From: Paenarthrobacter nicotinovorans
GTDB lineage: Bacteria > Actinomycetota > Actinomycetes > Actinomycetales > Micrococcaceae
NCBI RefSeq assembly: GCF_007670255.1
Contig: NZ_SZVS01000001.1
Coordinates: 248,001-312,000 of the forward strand
Length of the DNA stretch: 64,000 bases
Reading direction: 5' to 3'
In this document: positions 51,784 to 62,761 of the stretch, in pieces
Position numbering within the stretch: the stretch's first letter is position 1
Layout: every line of letters starts with the position of its first letter
Notes under the pieces: model-generated
Databases searched by the model: none
What the model saw: only the letters and a program-made list of their open reading frames with translations
What the model was told of the DNA's origin: nothing
Made by a program: the position numbers and the translations under genes

Positions 51784-53119
51784 TGGGCTGCTTCATCGCG
51801 ACAGTGTCCAAGGGGCTACCGGGAAATCGGATGCGCCGATCTTCCTCACCATCTATCTGGTACTCACGTGCGCTCTGCCATCGAATCTTGTCATCGCGTC
51901 CCTCGGCTCCATCGGCCGGCCCAACACACTTTTCGCGATCCTGGGTTTGGCATGGTGGGTCCTGCACCAACTTCTGCGCACCACCCCGTCGGTCAGGCGA
52001 TTCCACCCCTTGCGGGCAGCACTGTCCGCGTTCCTCATCGTTGCAGCATCCAGCTACGCATACGCCATGGTGAGAGGTCTCCCCGAAACCGAGGCCAGCC
52101 CCGCCGACGCCGGGCTCATCAGGCTGGCGGGCTGGGCGGGAATCCTGCTCATAGCTACCGATGGCCTGACCACCCGGGAAGGGGTCAGGACACTGCTGCG
52201 CAGGATCGCCCTGGCGGGAGGACTGACAGCGGCACTGGGTTTGCTGCAGTTCGCCACCGGCTCTTCCCTCATTGAATGGATCAGGATACCCGGTCTTAGC
52301 CTCAGCTCCGAGATTGCAAACATCGATTCCCGTGGCGGCTTCGTCCGTGCGGCTGGCATGTCACTGCATCCCCTCGAATACGGGGTAGTTCTGTCCACCT
52401 CGCTTCCCATTGCCATTACCTTGGCCCTGAACGACACCTCCAAGCGCAGGCTCCTCTGGTGGATCCCTGTTGGCCTGATTGCCGTTGCCGCAATGCTTTC
52501 CGTCTCCCGCGCCGCCCTGATCTGCATGGCACTGGCTTTTCTCATTCTCCTGCCGGTCTGGCCCAAGCAACTGCGACGACGGGCCGTCGTCGTCTCGGCG
52601 CTGCTGGTCGGAGTGATCTATGTGGTGACCCCAGGCATGATCGGGACCCTGTTCGGGCTCTTTACTATCGGCACCGATGACCCCAGTATCAGTTCCCGGA
52701 CCAACGGCTATGCCACGGCCTTCGGAATGGCCAGCCAACAGTTGTTCCTCGGACGTGGTTTCGGCACCTTTCTCCCGGCCTATGTCATTGTTGACAACCA
52801 ATACCTGGGACTCCTGGTGGAACTTGGCATAGCCGGTCTGCTTGCCTTCCTGATGCTGGTTCTCGCCGGCATTATCTGTGCCTGGAAGGCCCGCAGGGCA
52901 GCAAAGGACAATGAGCTACGTCAAATGAGCCAATCGGTACTTGCCAGCGTGGCCGCAGCTGCCCTTGCTTTTGGATTCTTCGACGCTTTTGCCTTCCCCA
53001 TGGCGGCCAGCCTCCTGTTCCTCATGCTGGGCATATCAGGTGCACTGTGGAGAATCGCGCACCGGGAAGCCGCTGAGGCACACCTCAAGGAAAAGGCGGT
53101 CACTTCAGGGGAGCAATGA
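51770..53119 (+). CDS. O-antigen ligase/polymerase-type membrane protein (Wzy/WaaL-like)
   Basis: A 449-residue protein with about 11-12 hydrophobic helices and the large extracytoplasmic loop typical of Wzy/WaaL proteins, which polymerise lipid-linked repeat units or transfer the chain to an acceptor. The family tract is GGFVRAAGMSLHPLEYGVVL and later SSRTNGYATAFGMASQQLFLGRGFGTF. The start is GTG 51770, with GAGGTGA nearby. It is the last gene of the plus-strand operon and converges on the glycosyltransferase at 53163. Confidence 0.85.
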   Translation: MYRANGLLHRDSVQGATGKSDAPIFLTIYLVLTCALPSNLVIASLGSIGRPNTLFAILGLAWWVLHQLLRTTPSVRRFHPLRAALSAFLIVAASSYAYAMVRGLPETEASPADAGLIRLAGWAGILLIATDGLTTREGVRTLLRRIALAGGLTAALGLLQFATGSSLIEWIRIPGLSLSSEIANIDSRGGFVRAAGMSLHPLEYGVVLSTSLPIAITLALNDTSKRRLLWWIPVGLIAVAAMLSVSRAALICMALAFLILLPVWPKQLRRRAVVVSALLVGVIYVVTPGMIGTLFGLFTIGTDDPSISSRTNGYATAFGMASQQLFLGRGFGTFLPAYVIVDNQYLGLLVELGIAGLLAFLMLVLAGIICAWKARRAAKDNELRQMSQSVLASVAAAALAFGFFDAFAFPMAASLLFLMLGISGALWRIAHREAAEAHLKEKAVTSGEQ

Positions 53120-53162
53120 ACCCATCCCGGAACAACCACAGGCAAGCAACAGTCAACGGCCT

Positions 53163-53996
53163 CTAGCGACGACTCTCATCCCGCTCCCATACGGGGGACG
53201 AGGCCCGGGACCTTGGATGACGGCGCCCCGCCACCGCGAACACTGCATAGACGACGGCGTCACAAGCCGTCCGAGGTCCACGAACCGACCCCAGCAACTG
53301 GCGAACCGTCCGCAGCAGGGAGGCCCCGCCTGACACCTGGTCCTGTTCGGCATTACCCCGATAGGTGCGACGCAACACAGCCAACAACGCAGCGGATGTC
53401 CGGGGCGTCCGGACTATCACCGGCTCCGTGGGCAGGACAGCCTTCTCCTGCGCATCAAAAAGCCTGTCCACAAAATAGTCGTCCCCTGTCAGTGCGGGGA
53501 AGACGCCCATGCGGCTGTGCCCGGAACGACTCAACGCATAAGCACCGGCGCCCCACAGTCCCTCCGCATTGCCCGGGATCCTGCCGCGTGCACGGTAGTA
53601 GGCCCGCACCGGCCCCGAAGCTCCGTGCGTGTCGTAACTGAACGCCGGCCGGGCAGCCAACAAAGTTCCATCCTGCAGGGCTGCAAAAACATCCGCAAGA
53701 GCTTTGGAGCTGACCTCTATGTCGGCATCCAAATAAAGGCGCGGCCACAAGCCGGTGCACTGGTCGCCGGCATTCAACGCCGCGGTCTTTGACGCCTCTG
53801 CAACATGCAGGACGGAGACCCCCTGCCATCGCGACGCGATCACTTCCGTAGCGTCCGTACACCCATTGCAGGCCACTACGACGTCCACAGTTCCCCAGCT
53901 GATGACTTCCCTCAGCGACCCCAGGGTTCTGTCGATCACCGCAGCCTCATTATGGGCCGGGATAATGACCGCTCCCGAGGGATACCCCGCACCCAC
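53163..53996 (-). CDS. GT2-family glycosyltransferase
   Basis: A 277-residue GT-A enzyme. The start is GTG 53996, coupled to the upstream stop as TAGTG; the open frame continues far upstream but only through the previous gene. Motifs: VIIPAHNEAAVIDRTLGSL, VVACNGCTDAT, and the DXD metal site in LYLDADIEVS. After about residue 160 an acceptor domain follows with TGDDYFVDRLF. No membrane helix is obvious. Its sugar is unknown. Confidence 0.88.
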   Translation of the reverse strand: MGAGYPSGAVIIPAHNEAAVIDRTLGSLREVISWGTVDVVVACNGCTDATEVIASRWQGVSVLHVAEASKTAALNAGDQCTGLWPRLYLDADIEVSSKALADVFAALQDGTLLAARPAFSYDTHGASGPVRAYYRARGRIPGNAEGLWGAGAYALSRSGHSRMGVFPALTGDDYFVDRLFDAQEKAVLPTEPVIVRTPRTSAALLAVLRRTYRGNAEQDQVSGGASLLRTVRQLLGSVRGPRTACDAVVYAVFAVAGRRHPRSRASSPVWERDESRR

Positions 53997-55927
53997 TAGA
54001 TCTCCCTTTCGACTGGCCGCACGGCATGTGGAAGGCGATCCCACCGCCGTCGGCTGGTCAAAGCCCACGCAGCATCGCGGTGACCGGCTTTCCCCAGCCG
54101 CGCCACCTCCGCGGCCAGGACAGCGCCACGAAAGGCCACCAGCCGCGCCGGCCCAAGGTACTTTTCCGCATATCGGACACGGTTCACAGACATCAAGGCG
54201 ACGAGCTGCGGAGAAGCCCCGGATCCACCCCGCGTATGCCACATCCGGGCGGCCGGTTCGAACCAAATGGAATATCCAGCCTCCCTCATGCGGTGGCAGT
54301 AGTCGGTTTCCTCCGAATACAGGAAGAAGCGCTCATCCCAGGCACCCACCAGCTTGGCGGCCGCTGCGTCCACCAATAACGCCGCGCCAGTAGCCCACTC
54401 CACCTGATGCCCATGCAAGTAACTCTCCTCATCGACATCCATCTCCGACAACCACGCCGGACGGGATCCAAAACGGCTGCCCAGGGCCGCATCCCCAAGC
54501 GCTCGCAGAACTCCCGGTTCCCGCCTTAGTGAGGGGTAGACGGTGCCATCGTCCTCCAGCAGGACCGGCACAACCATTCCCGCCCCGGATTGTTCCAGGC
54601 GTCTCCGCATTGCCAGGACAGATCCTTCCGCAACGCGGAGGTCCGGATTGAGGATGAGGTAGGTACGGGCTTCTCCGGCGGCTGAGAGTGCTGCGTTGAT
54701 TCCGCCGGCGTATCCCAGGTTTCCCCCGGTCCTGATGGCGATGACGTCCGGATGCCGGGACAGTTCACTGATGGTGCGGTGGTTGGGGGAGTTGTCGGCC
54801 ACCACCACTTTCAAGGACTGCTCCTGTGCTTCCTTGCGCAGGCTCAGGATCAACGGCCCGATGGAGTCCTCGTTGTTGTAGGTGACGACGACGACGGCGA
54901 CATCCGCGGTGGAGCTCGGTGGCATGAAGGACCCCGGAGCGCGGCTGGGCTCACGCTCCGGGACATCCACGCTGTGGACAGCGGTGGCCTGCTGGGCGGC
55001 ATCCGGGTTCAGGCGTTGCCCCGGGACGACCGGGGGCAGCGCCAAACCGCTGTTCCTTCGCAGCCGCACGTAGGCTTCCGGTCCGTCCACGAGGTATCGA
55101 CGGGCAAGCCGTCGGGGTTCCAGTGCCAGCCGCCAGGCCCACTCGAGGCTGTTGGAACTCACCCAGGACGGGGCCCGCTTGATATGCCCTGCCAGAAAGT
55201 CCACAACGGCCCCGAAGGCGAGCAAGACTCCCGCACCCGTCATGGCTCCATATTCCGAGATCCAGAGTTCCTGCCGCGGCTTGCCCAAGCCCACGATCAG
55301 AAGGTCGGGTGCCGACTCCGAAATCATGCCCGCAAGTCGGCGGGAAGCCTGGGGGTCGCCAAGAATGGTGCGCGCCGGCGCCCACCACCCAACGATCTTC
55401 AGCTGTGGCCGTTCCACTTCGAACCTGTCGCGGATCAGACGCTGGGTTTCCACCGACCCACCAAGGAAACCCACCGTAAGCCCCCTCCGCTCTGCCGCCT
55501 CCAGCAAGGGGCCGACGAGATCGCTGCCTGCCAGCCGAGGCCAGCTTCTTGACGTCAGGCGCCGGGCCTGCGTCGCCAGCGGGGCGCCGTCGACAAGGGT
55601 CAACCACTCCACGGCACCTGACTTTTCAAGGGTGCCCGACCAGCGGCCACCTGAACCAAAGTGGCGGATATGGTCCAGATTGGCAGAGCACACGCCCAAC
55701 GGCGGGGCATTGACACCGCTGGCCCTGCCAAGGATCTCCTCAATGGCTGGCTGGAATTCCATGAGCTTGACCGCGACGCCGCCCAGGTTCACCCAAGGGT
55801 CTTCGGGGGCAGCGCCCAGGGGGCGTGGTGCGGTTCCGGGGCGTGGGGCCACGCGGTGGGGGACTGTCAGGTGGGGGACTACCCGGTGAATTGCTTTCCG
55901 GGTCGTCAGGGATTTCGGCAGCAGCAT
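53996..55927 (-). CDS. Fusion of WecB/TagA-type and GT2-type glycosyltransferases
   Basis: A 643-residue two-domain enzyme. Residues about 65-290 are a WecB/TagA/CpsF (GT26) domain, with VCSANLDHI, TLVDGAPLATQARRL, GFLGGSVETQRLIR and VGLGKPRQELWI; such enzymes add N-acetylmannosamine or a related sugar to a lipid-linked primer. From about residue 342 a GT2 domain follows (VVVVTYNNEDSIG, NLGYAGGINAAL, DPDLRVAEGS), resembling rhamnosyltransferases of the WbbL type. The start is ATG 55927 with GGAG seven bases upstream; the in-frame ATG 56029 is not supported. The fusion would add two successive sugars at the same growing oligosaccharide. Confidence 0.9.
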   Translation of the reverse strand: MLLPKSLTTRKAIHRVVPHLTVPHRVAPRPGTAPRPLGAAPEDPWVNLGGVAVKLMEFQPAIEEILGRASGVNAPPLGVCSANLDHIRHFGSGGRWSGTLEKSGAVEWLTLVDGAPLATQARRLTSRSWPRLAGSDLVGPLLEAAERRGLTVGFLGGSVETQRLIRDRFEVERPQLKIVGWWAPARTILGDPQASRRLAGMISESAPDLLIVGLGKPRQELWISEYGAMTGAGVLLAFGAVVDFLAGHIKRAPSWVSSNSLEWAWRLALEPRRLARRYLVDGPEAYVRLRRNSGLALPPVVPGQRLNPDAAQQATAVHSVDVPEREPSRAPGSFMPPSSTADVAVVVVTYNNEDSIGPLILSLRKEAQEQSLKVVVADNSPNHRTISELSRHPDVIAIRTGGNLGYAGGINAALSAAGEARTYLILNPDLRVAEGSVLAMRRRLEQSGAGMVVPVLLEDDGTVYPSLRREPGVLRALGDAALGSRFGSRPAWLSEMDVDEESYLHGHQVEWATGAALLVDAAAAKLVGAWDERFFLYSEETDYCHRMREAGYSIWFEPAARMWHTRGGSGASPQLVALMSVNRVRYAEKYLGPARLVAFRGAVLAAEVARLGKAGHRDAAWALTSRRRWDRLPHAVRPVEREI

Positions 55928-56142
55928 TCTTGGCTCCAGGATCGGGTCAAGCTCAAGGCATAACCATGTGACCCACGACCCCTGGCTGCTGCACTGCCAG
56001 GATTCGCGGATGGCGGGCAGGCCCGCCATATCGACATGTTTTCTTGAGTTGTCTCCCGGCCTCCTGCCAGAGGCTGCCGTAGGGCTACTTTAGGACGACT
56101 TTCCCGTATTCGCCAGCCTTTTCCACGGGCCTTTACGGCTAC

Positions 56143-56160
56143 GGGAGCGCTTCGGCTCCC
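56143..56160 (-). terminator. Small hairpin overlapping the hydrolase stop codon
   Basis: Six-base-pair stem GGGAGC (56143-56148) with GCTCCC (56155-56160) on a GCTTCG loop. It overlaps the TAG stop of the secreted protein gene. No T-run follows, so it may be a weak terminator or pause site. Confidence 0.35.
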
Positions 56161-57488
56161 TAAAGGGCGATGCGGTACACATGATGCGTGTACTCGTTCG
56201 GGAAATCATCAGTAAATTTCCCCCCTTGGACTGGAATGGAACGGTTTTCGTCCAGCACTTCCACGGTGGAACCCGTTATCCCGGCAGGAAGTGTGAACGT
56301 TCTGCTGCCGGTGGCCCCATCGTCGGTCATCGCAAAGACATAGGCGCTTCCGTCCTTGGCCTTGAGCATGGTGTCTGTTCCGTCGCCAAAGTCCCAGACA
56401 TAGGACTGGGTGTTGAGGACCGGCGCCAAGGCGCTGATGGCGTGGTTCACGACCCCCACTGCAGCGACCTGTTCCTTCAGGCAGTCGGCGCTGTGTTTCC
56501 GGGCGTCCTGGAAGGCGTCACCGGTGATGCAATCGTTCACTTCCTGTTGGTCCGGCGACTGGCTGAACCACACAATTCCCCTCGCCTCGTGGATAATCGA
56601 CGCCCACACCTGTGCCTTGACCTGCTCAGGGCCCAACTGCTTGTAGCCGCGTGTTGAGCCGCCGGTGCTGACCACCGTGGGGAGCGCCCAGAGCGGCGCC
56701 TGGACACCGCGCGCGGCATTGACTTCCTGCTGTAATTGCATGATTTTCCCATAGCTTGAGGCGGTGCGGCAGTTCGATGCGGTGATGGGATTCTGTCCGT
56801 TCGGAGTCCGCCACCTTAGCGTGCCATCACCCCAGTCGCATTGCGGGACGGAGTAGAAGTATTGGTCCACGGAGTTCACGTTCGCGGTGCTGTAGTAGTC
56901 CGTTGAGAACTGCATGGGCACGTCATAGGTGACGATTCCCGAGGTCCAGTTCGCATAAGTGAACCTGCCAGTCACTGCAGGATCGTGCTGGGCCGCCAAT
57001 TGCTTCATATGTGCCAGGCCTGGCACGGGTTCATACCTGCCATCCACTTCATCATCCAGCACGCTGCCCACCTGCCGGTCCCAGTTGGCAGGAGCGTCCG
57101 CGGGCGCGAAAAGGGTAAACATACCGTGAGCCGAGATGGCTGCACTGGACGCGTCCGGGTTGCCCTGAACGTAAGTATTGATGCCCAGCGCTTTGTCGTA
57201 CTTCAGCTGCGCATCGCTGCCGGGGGAGCCGTACCAGATGGCGATGGGGAAAAAGGAGGGGTCATTCCAGCCGGCTGCGGCGGCTTTGGAAAATTGCCGC
57301 CAATATGCCGGGCCGCCCTCCCACGGAATCCTCGGGAGCTCATGGAGCGCAGCTGCGGGTTCCATGGACGTCGCTGTGGGTTCCGGCTGGGGAGGGGGAG
57401 CCACGCGTGGGACAGTTCCTGGAATCGTACTTGCCCAGAACAGCAAGCCAAGTGTCAAGGCCATCGTCGTGACGTAGCGAGCCCTCAT
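56160..57488 (-). CDS. Secreted hydrolase-like protein of the exopolysaccharide cluster
   Basis: A 442-residue protein with an N-terminal hydrophobic signal-like segment (residues 8-20, after MRARYVTT), then a proline-rich spacer. The rest reads as a TIM-barrel type glycoside-hydrolase-like fold: GWNDPSFFPIAIWYGS, YDKALGINTYVQGNP, SVLDDEVDGRYE, and ARGIVWFSQSP; a beta-sandwich segment (about 365-440) ends it. I cannot name the family or the catalytic residues with confidence; the acidic residues in LDDEVDG are candidates. Placed among exopolysaccharide genes, it may trim or release the polymer outside the cell. Confidence 0.7.
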   Translation of the reverse strand: MRARYVTTMALTLGLLFWASTIPGTVPRVAPPPQPEPTATSMEPAAALHELPRIPWEGGPAYWRQFSKAAAAGWNDPSFFPIAIWYGSPGSDAQLKYDKALGINTYVQGNPDASSAAISAHGMFTLFAPADAPANWDRQVGSVLDDEVDGRYEPVPGLAHMKQLAAQHDPAVTGRFTYANWTSGIVTYDVPMQFSTDYYSTANVNSVDQYFYSVPQCDWGDGTLRWRTPNGQNPITASNCRTASSYGKIMQLQQEVNAARGVQAPLWALPTVVSTGGSTRGYKQLGPEQVKAQVWASIIHEARGIVWFSQSPDQQEVNDCITGDAFQDARKHSADCLKEQVAAVGVVNHAISALAPVLNTQSYVWDFGDGTDTMLKAKDGSAYVFAMTDDGATGSRTFTLPAGITGSTVEVLDENRSIPVQGGKFTDDFPNEYTHHVYRIAL

Positions 57489-57604
57489 AACGTCATCTTC
57501 TTCCGCAACCCAATGATGAGTACCTCAAAGGATGACATCCGCTCCACAATTCCGTAAACCGCCGTCGTGTTTCAGCCGGACGTGCGCAACGTCAGGTGCG
57601 TTCG

Positions 57605-59002
57605 CTACCCCTTGAGGTATTCCGCCAGACGCTGTGACCCATCCGGGGGAGTGAAGCCCGCGGCGGTAATTTTGGCCAAGTCCAGCACGCTGTGGACCGG
57701 CCGTGGAGCTGTGCCCGGTTGCGCGTACTCGGCTGCAGTGACGGGACGAACCAGCCCCGGATCCGCGCCGCAAAGCCGATAAACCTCCGCGGCGATTGCC
57801 GCCCAACTTCTCGGCACCCCACTGTTACTGATGTTGTAGGTGCCGTACGGTGCCTGTGAATCCACCAGATGCCTGATACCCGCGGCAATATCCACCGCGA
57901 AGCTCAGCCGGCCGATTTGGTCATCCACCACGTTCGGTGATGCTGCTTTGGCAGCGAGGCCGGCCATGGTCCGAACAAAGTTCTTCCCGTCACCCACAAC
58001 CCAGCTCGTCCTGACGATGTAGTGCCTCGGGACGGCTGCCACAGCCATATCGCCTGCGGCCTTGCTCTGCCCGTATACCCCCAACGGAGCGTATGCCTCA
58101 TCTTCCGTGTGCAGTTCCGCAGTGCCGTCAAAGACGTAGTCGCTCGACACATGGACCAGCGTCAGTGAATGTTCGACGGCGGTACTCGCCAAGCGGGCGA
58201 CGGCGGCTGCGTTGACGGACCAGGCAGCTGTGCGGCCTTCCGGAGTTTCGGCAGCATCCACCGCGGTAAAAGCTGCAGCATTGATGATCGTGGCGTAGCT
58301 GCGCCATGCCAGCGACCGGAAGGAGTCCTCGCTGGTGATGTCAAAATCCCGGCGACCGGCAAAGTCGACCGTTCTGTCGCCGTCGAATGCCTGCCGCAAT
58401 GCGGCCCCCAATTGGCCGTCGGCTCCGAGGACGAGAGTCCGCCGTTTTTGCATCGGGGCAACGTGGCCAAGGCGCGGATGGTTCTTGTCCTGTTCCGAGA
58501 CCACAGCGCGGCTGAGGGGGATCGGCCACGGCACGGAGACGTGTTCGTCGGCCAGATTCAAGAAGGTGTAATCCTTCCGGGCATCCGGGCTCCAATGGTC
58601 GTTTACCAGGTAGGAGTAGGCGGTGTCGGGTTCCAGTGTCTGAAAGGCGTTCCCTACACCACGTGGCACGAAGACAGCTTGGCCCGGAGTCAGCTCCGCG
58701 GTGAACAGGACCCCAAAGGTAGGTCCCTCGCGAAGGTCCACCCACGCCCCGAAGATACGCCCGGAGGCCAAGGAGATGAATTTGTCCCAGGGTTCGGCAT
58801 GGATGCCCCGGGTAGTGCCGGGAACGGCATTGAAGGAGACGTTGTTCTGGACGGGACCAAAATCGGGCAGCCCGGCGGACAGCATCTTGCTTCGGTGCCA
58901 GTTTTCCTTGAACCACCCGCGACCGTCGGCATGCAGAGGAAGCTCGAACAGCAACAACCCAGGAATGGGGGTTGGCGCGGAGATTGGTTCCCTGGCGTCC
59001 AC
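57605..59002 (-). CDS. Bifunctional dTDP-4-keto-rhamnose epimerase/reductase (RmlC-RmlD fusion)
   Basis: A 465-residue fusion. Residues 1-180 are RmlC (3,5-epimerase): the substrate-site RGIHAEPW carries His68, but the second site reads RGVGNAF, so the usual HGF histidine is Asn118; Tyr129 and Asp172 are candidate partners. Residues about 186-465 are RmlD (4-reductase): VLGADGQLGAALRQAF nucleotide motif, HVSSDYVFDG, and YGQSKAAGDM (YxxxK). Such fusions occur in Micrococcaceae. It completes dTDP-L-rhamnose synthesis with RmlA and RmlB, which are adjacent. Confidence 0.9.
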   Translation of the reverse strand: MDAREPISAPTPIPGLLLFELPLHADGRGWFKENWHRSKMLSAGLPDFGPVQNNVSFNAVPGTTRGIHAEPWDKFISLASGRIFGAWVDLREGPTFGVLFTAELTPGQAVFVPRGVGNAFQTLEPDTAYSYLVNDHWSPDARKDYTFLNLADEHVSVPWPIPLSRAVVSEQDKNHPRLGHVAPMQKRRTLVLGADGQLGAALRQAFDGDRTVDFAGRRDFDITSEDSFRSLAWRSYATIINAAAFTAVDAAETPEGRTAAWSVNAAAVARLASTAVEHSLTLVHVSSDYVFDGTAELHTEDEAYAPLGVYGQSKAAGDMAVAAVPRHYIVRTSWVVGDGKNFVRTMAGLAAKAASPNVVDDQIGRLSFAVDIAAGIRHLVDSQAPYGTYNISNSGVPRSWAAIAAEVYRLCGADPGLVRPVTAAEYAQPGTAPRPVHSVLDLAKITAAGFTPPDGSQRLAEYLKG

Positions 59003-59005
59003 GGC

Positions 59006-60924
<1,919 letters not shown>

Positions 60925-60927
60925 CCC

Positions 60928-61860
60928 TTACGCCGCGGAAACATCCTCAAGCGCACGTGCAATCTCTGCCGGGAGAACCGCCAACTGCGCATCCAGCAAT
61001 TCCTTGAGCTGAACCGCGTTCCTTGGTCCGACAACCGCAGTGGACACCCCCGGCCGGGACAGCAGCCAGCTCAAGGACACGTCCAAGGGAGAACGGCCCA
61101 GCCCACGTGCTGCCATCGCTACTGCTTCCACCACCCGCGATGCCCGCGGTTCCAGATAGGGCTCGACGTACGTTGCCAGCCTTCCCTGAGCCGCTCGGGA
61201 ATCCGCGGGAATTTGTCCCCGGTACTTGCCGCTGAGAACCCCGCGCCCCAAAGGGGCCCAGGCCATCAGGCCGAGGCCGGCGTCCTCGACGGCGGGGATA
61301 AGTTCTTCCTCGGCTTTGCGGTTGAGCAGAGAATATTCCGACTGGTTGGCCACCAAAGTAAAACCTGCCACTGCCGCGGCCTTGGCCGTCTGCCAGCCGT
61401 TGTAATTGGAAATGCCGACGTAACGGGCACGTCCGCTTCGCTGTGCCAGCTCCAGAGCCGAGAGCGTTTCATCCAACGGCACGTTCGGATCCCACTCCTG
61501 GGCGAACCAGATGTCGATGTAATCCGTTCCGAGCCTTGCCAGGCTCGCATCCAGCGCAGAAAGCAGCGCCCCCCGGGAGGCGTTGACACTGCGGCGCGTT
61601 TCCGACGACGACACGCCGGCTTTGGTGGAGATGACGATTTCGGACCGGGCGACGACGTCTCCGAGCATGGAGCCCAGCATCGCCTCGGCCCGTCCCTGCG
61701 CGTGGGACGCGGCAGTGTCAACCACTGTTCCACCTGCTTCAACAAACGCGTGGAGCAGTTCCGCAGCATCCTGCTCATCGGTTTCCTGCGCCCAGGACAT
61801 GGTTCCAAGGGACATCGAAGACACGCGGAACCCACTGTTCCCGACATAACGCTGCTGCAT
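60928..61860 (-). CDS. Aldo-keto reductase family protein lacking the catalytic Tyr and His
   Basis: A 310-residue (beta/alpha)8 barrel of the aldo-keto reductase family. The catalytic tetrad is disturbed: Asp48 and Lys80 are kept ([15 protein letters not shown]), but the Tyr position is His53 and the active-site His position is Gln121 (WFAQEWDP). The NADPH-binding C-terminal tract is present. Loss of the acid-base Tyr suggests reduced or altered activity. It is transcribed alone, convergent with rfbA and divergent from uppP. Confidence 0.82.
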   Translation of the reverse strand: MQQRYVGNSGFRVSSMSLGTMSWAQETDEQDAAELLHAFVEAGGTVVDTAASHAQGRAEAMLGSMLGDVVARSEIVISTKAGVSSSETRRSVNASRGALLSALDASLARLGTDYIDIWFAQEWDPNVPLDETLSALELAQRSGRARYVGISNYNGWQTAKAAAVAGFTLVANQSEYSLLNRKAEEELIPAVEDAGLGLMAWAPLGRGVLSGKYRGQIPADSRAAQGRLATYVEPYLEPRASRVVEAVAMAARGLGRSPLDVSLSWLLSRPGVSTAVVGPRNAVQLKELLDAQLAVLPAEIARALEDVSAA

Positions 61861-61912
61861 AGCAGCTAGCTTACGGGCAGTTACCAGTGTTCATGACGTA
61901 GGGTCTATTCAC

Positions 61913-62746
61913 GTGAACTGGATAGAAGCAGCCTTGCTGGGCCTTGTGCAGGGCCTCACCGAATTCCTCCCGATTTCCTCGAGCGCGCATCTGCGGATCG
62001 TCGGCTCATTCCTCCCCGATGCAGCCGATCCCGGGGCGGCTTTTACGGCCATCACCCAGCTAGGTACCGAAACCGCCGTCATCGTCTACTTTTGGCGTGA
62101 CATCGTCCGCATTGTGCGGGCCTGGTTCGGCTCCTTGACGGGCAAAGTGGAACGGAACGACCCCGATGCCCGCATGGGCTGGCTGGTCATCCTGGGCAGC
62201 CTTCCCATCGTCATCCTTGGACTGTTGTTCCAGGACCAAATCGAGTCAGTGTTCCGCAGCATGTGGATTGTTGCCACCATGCTGATTGTTTTCGGCATGA
62301 TTCTCGCCGTCGCCGATGCCATTGGCCGGCAGGAGCGGGATCTCACCCAACTGAGCTACAAACACGGCATCCTGTATGGCTTTGCCCAGGCAATGGCGTT
62401 GATTCCCGGCGTTTCGCGCTCCGGCGGCACCATCACGGCCGGACTCCTCATGGGTTACACCCGTGAAGCGGCCGCACGCTACTCCTTCCTTCTCGCCATT
62501 CCGGCCGTGTTCGGCAGCGGCCTCTACCAGCTTTACAAAACAGTCACCAAAGAGGGCCTGGCCGGACCTTACGGACTGCCCGAAACCGCACTGGCCACGG
62601 TCATCGCCTTCGTTGTGGGTTACGTCATCATCGGCTGGTTCCTGAAGTTCGTGTCCACACGCAGTTACCGGCTCTTTGTCTGGTACCGCATCTTCCTTGG
62701 GTTGGCCTTGTATGTCCTGCTCGGTTTCGGTGTGATCAGTGCCTAG
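61913..62746 (+). CDS. uppP: Undecaprenyl-diphosphatase UppP
   Basis: A 277-residue membrane phosphatase recycling the undecaprenyl carrier used for cell-wall and exopolysaccharide synthesis. The catalytic motifs [14 protein letters not shown] (residues 13-26) and [14 protein letters not shown] are complete. The start is GTG 61913. It is followed 15 bases later by mshC, a neighbourhood common in actinobacteria. Confidence 0.95.
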   Translation: MNWIEAALLGLVQGLTEFLPISSSAHLRIVGSFLPDAADPGAAFTAITQLGTETAVIVYFWRDIVRIVRAWFGSLTGKVERNDPDARMGWLVILGSLPIVILGLLFQDQIESVFRSMWIVATMLIVFGMILAVADAIGRQERDLTQLSYKHGILYGFAQAMALIPGVSRSGGTITAGLLMGYTREAAARYSFLLAIPAVFGSGLYQLYKTVTKEGLAGPYGLPETALATVIAFVVGYVIIGWFLKFVSTRSYRLFVWYRIFLGLALYVLLGFGVISA

Positions 62747-62761
62747 CACTAAGGTTGAGTC

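Noticed and set aside
39758-53119. Tyrosine kinase or phosphatase regulating the polysaccharide operon
   Set aside because: Every gene in the run was assigned to another family; no Walker A kinase tail or low-molecular-weight phosphatase is present.
55152-55889. Plus-strand frame of 245 codons inside the GT26-GT2 fusion
   Set aside because: No domain similarity, and it lies wholly antisense to a well-defined enzyme.
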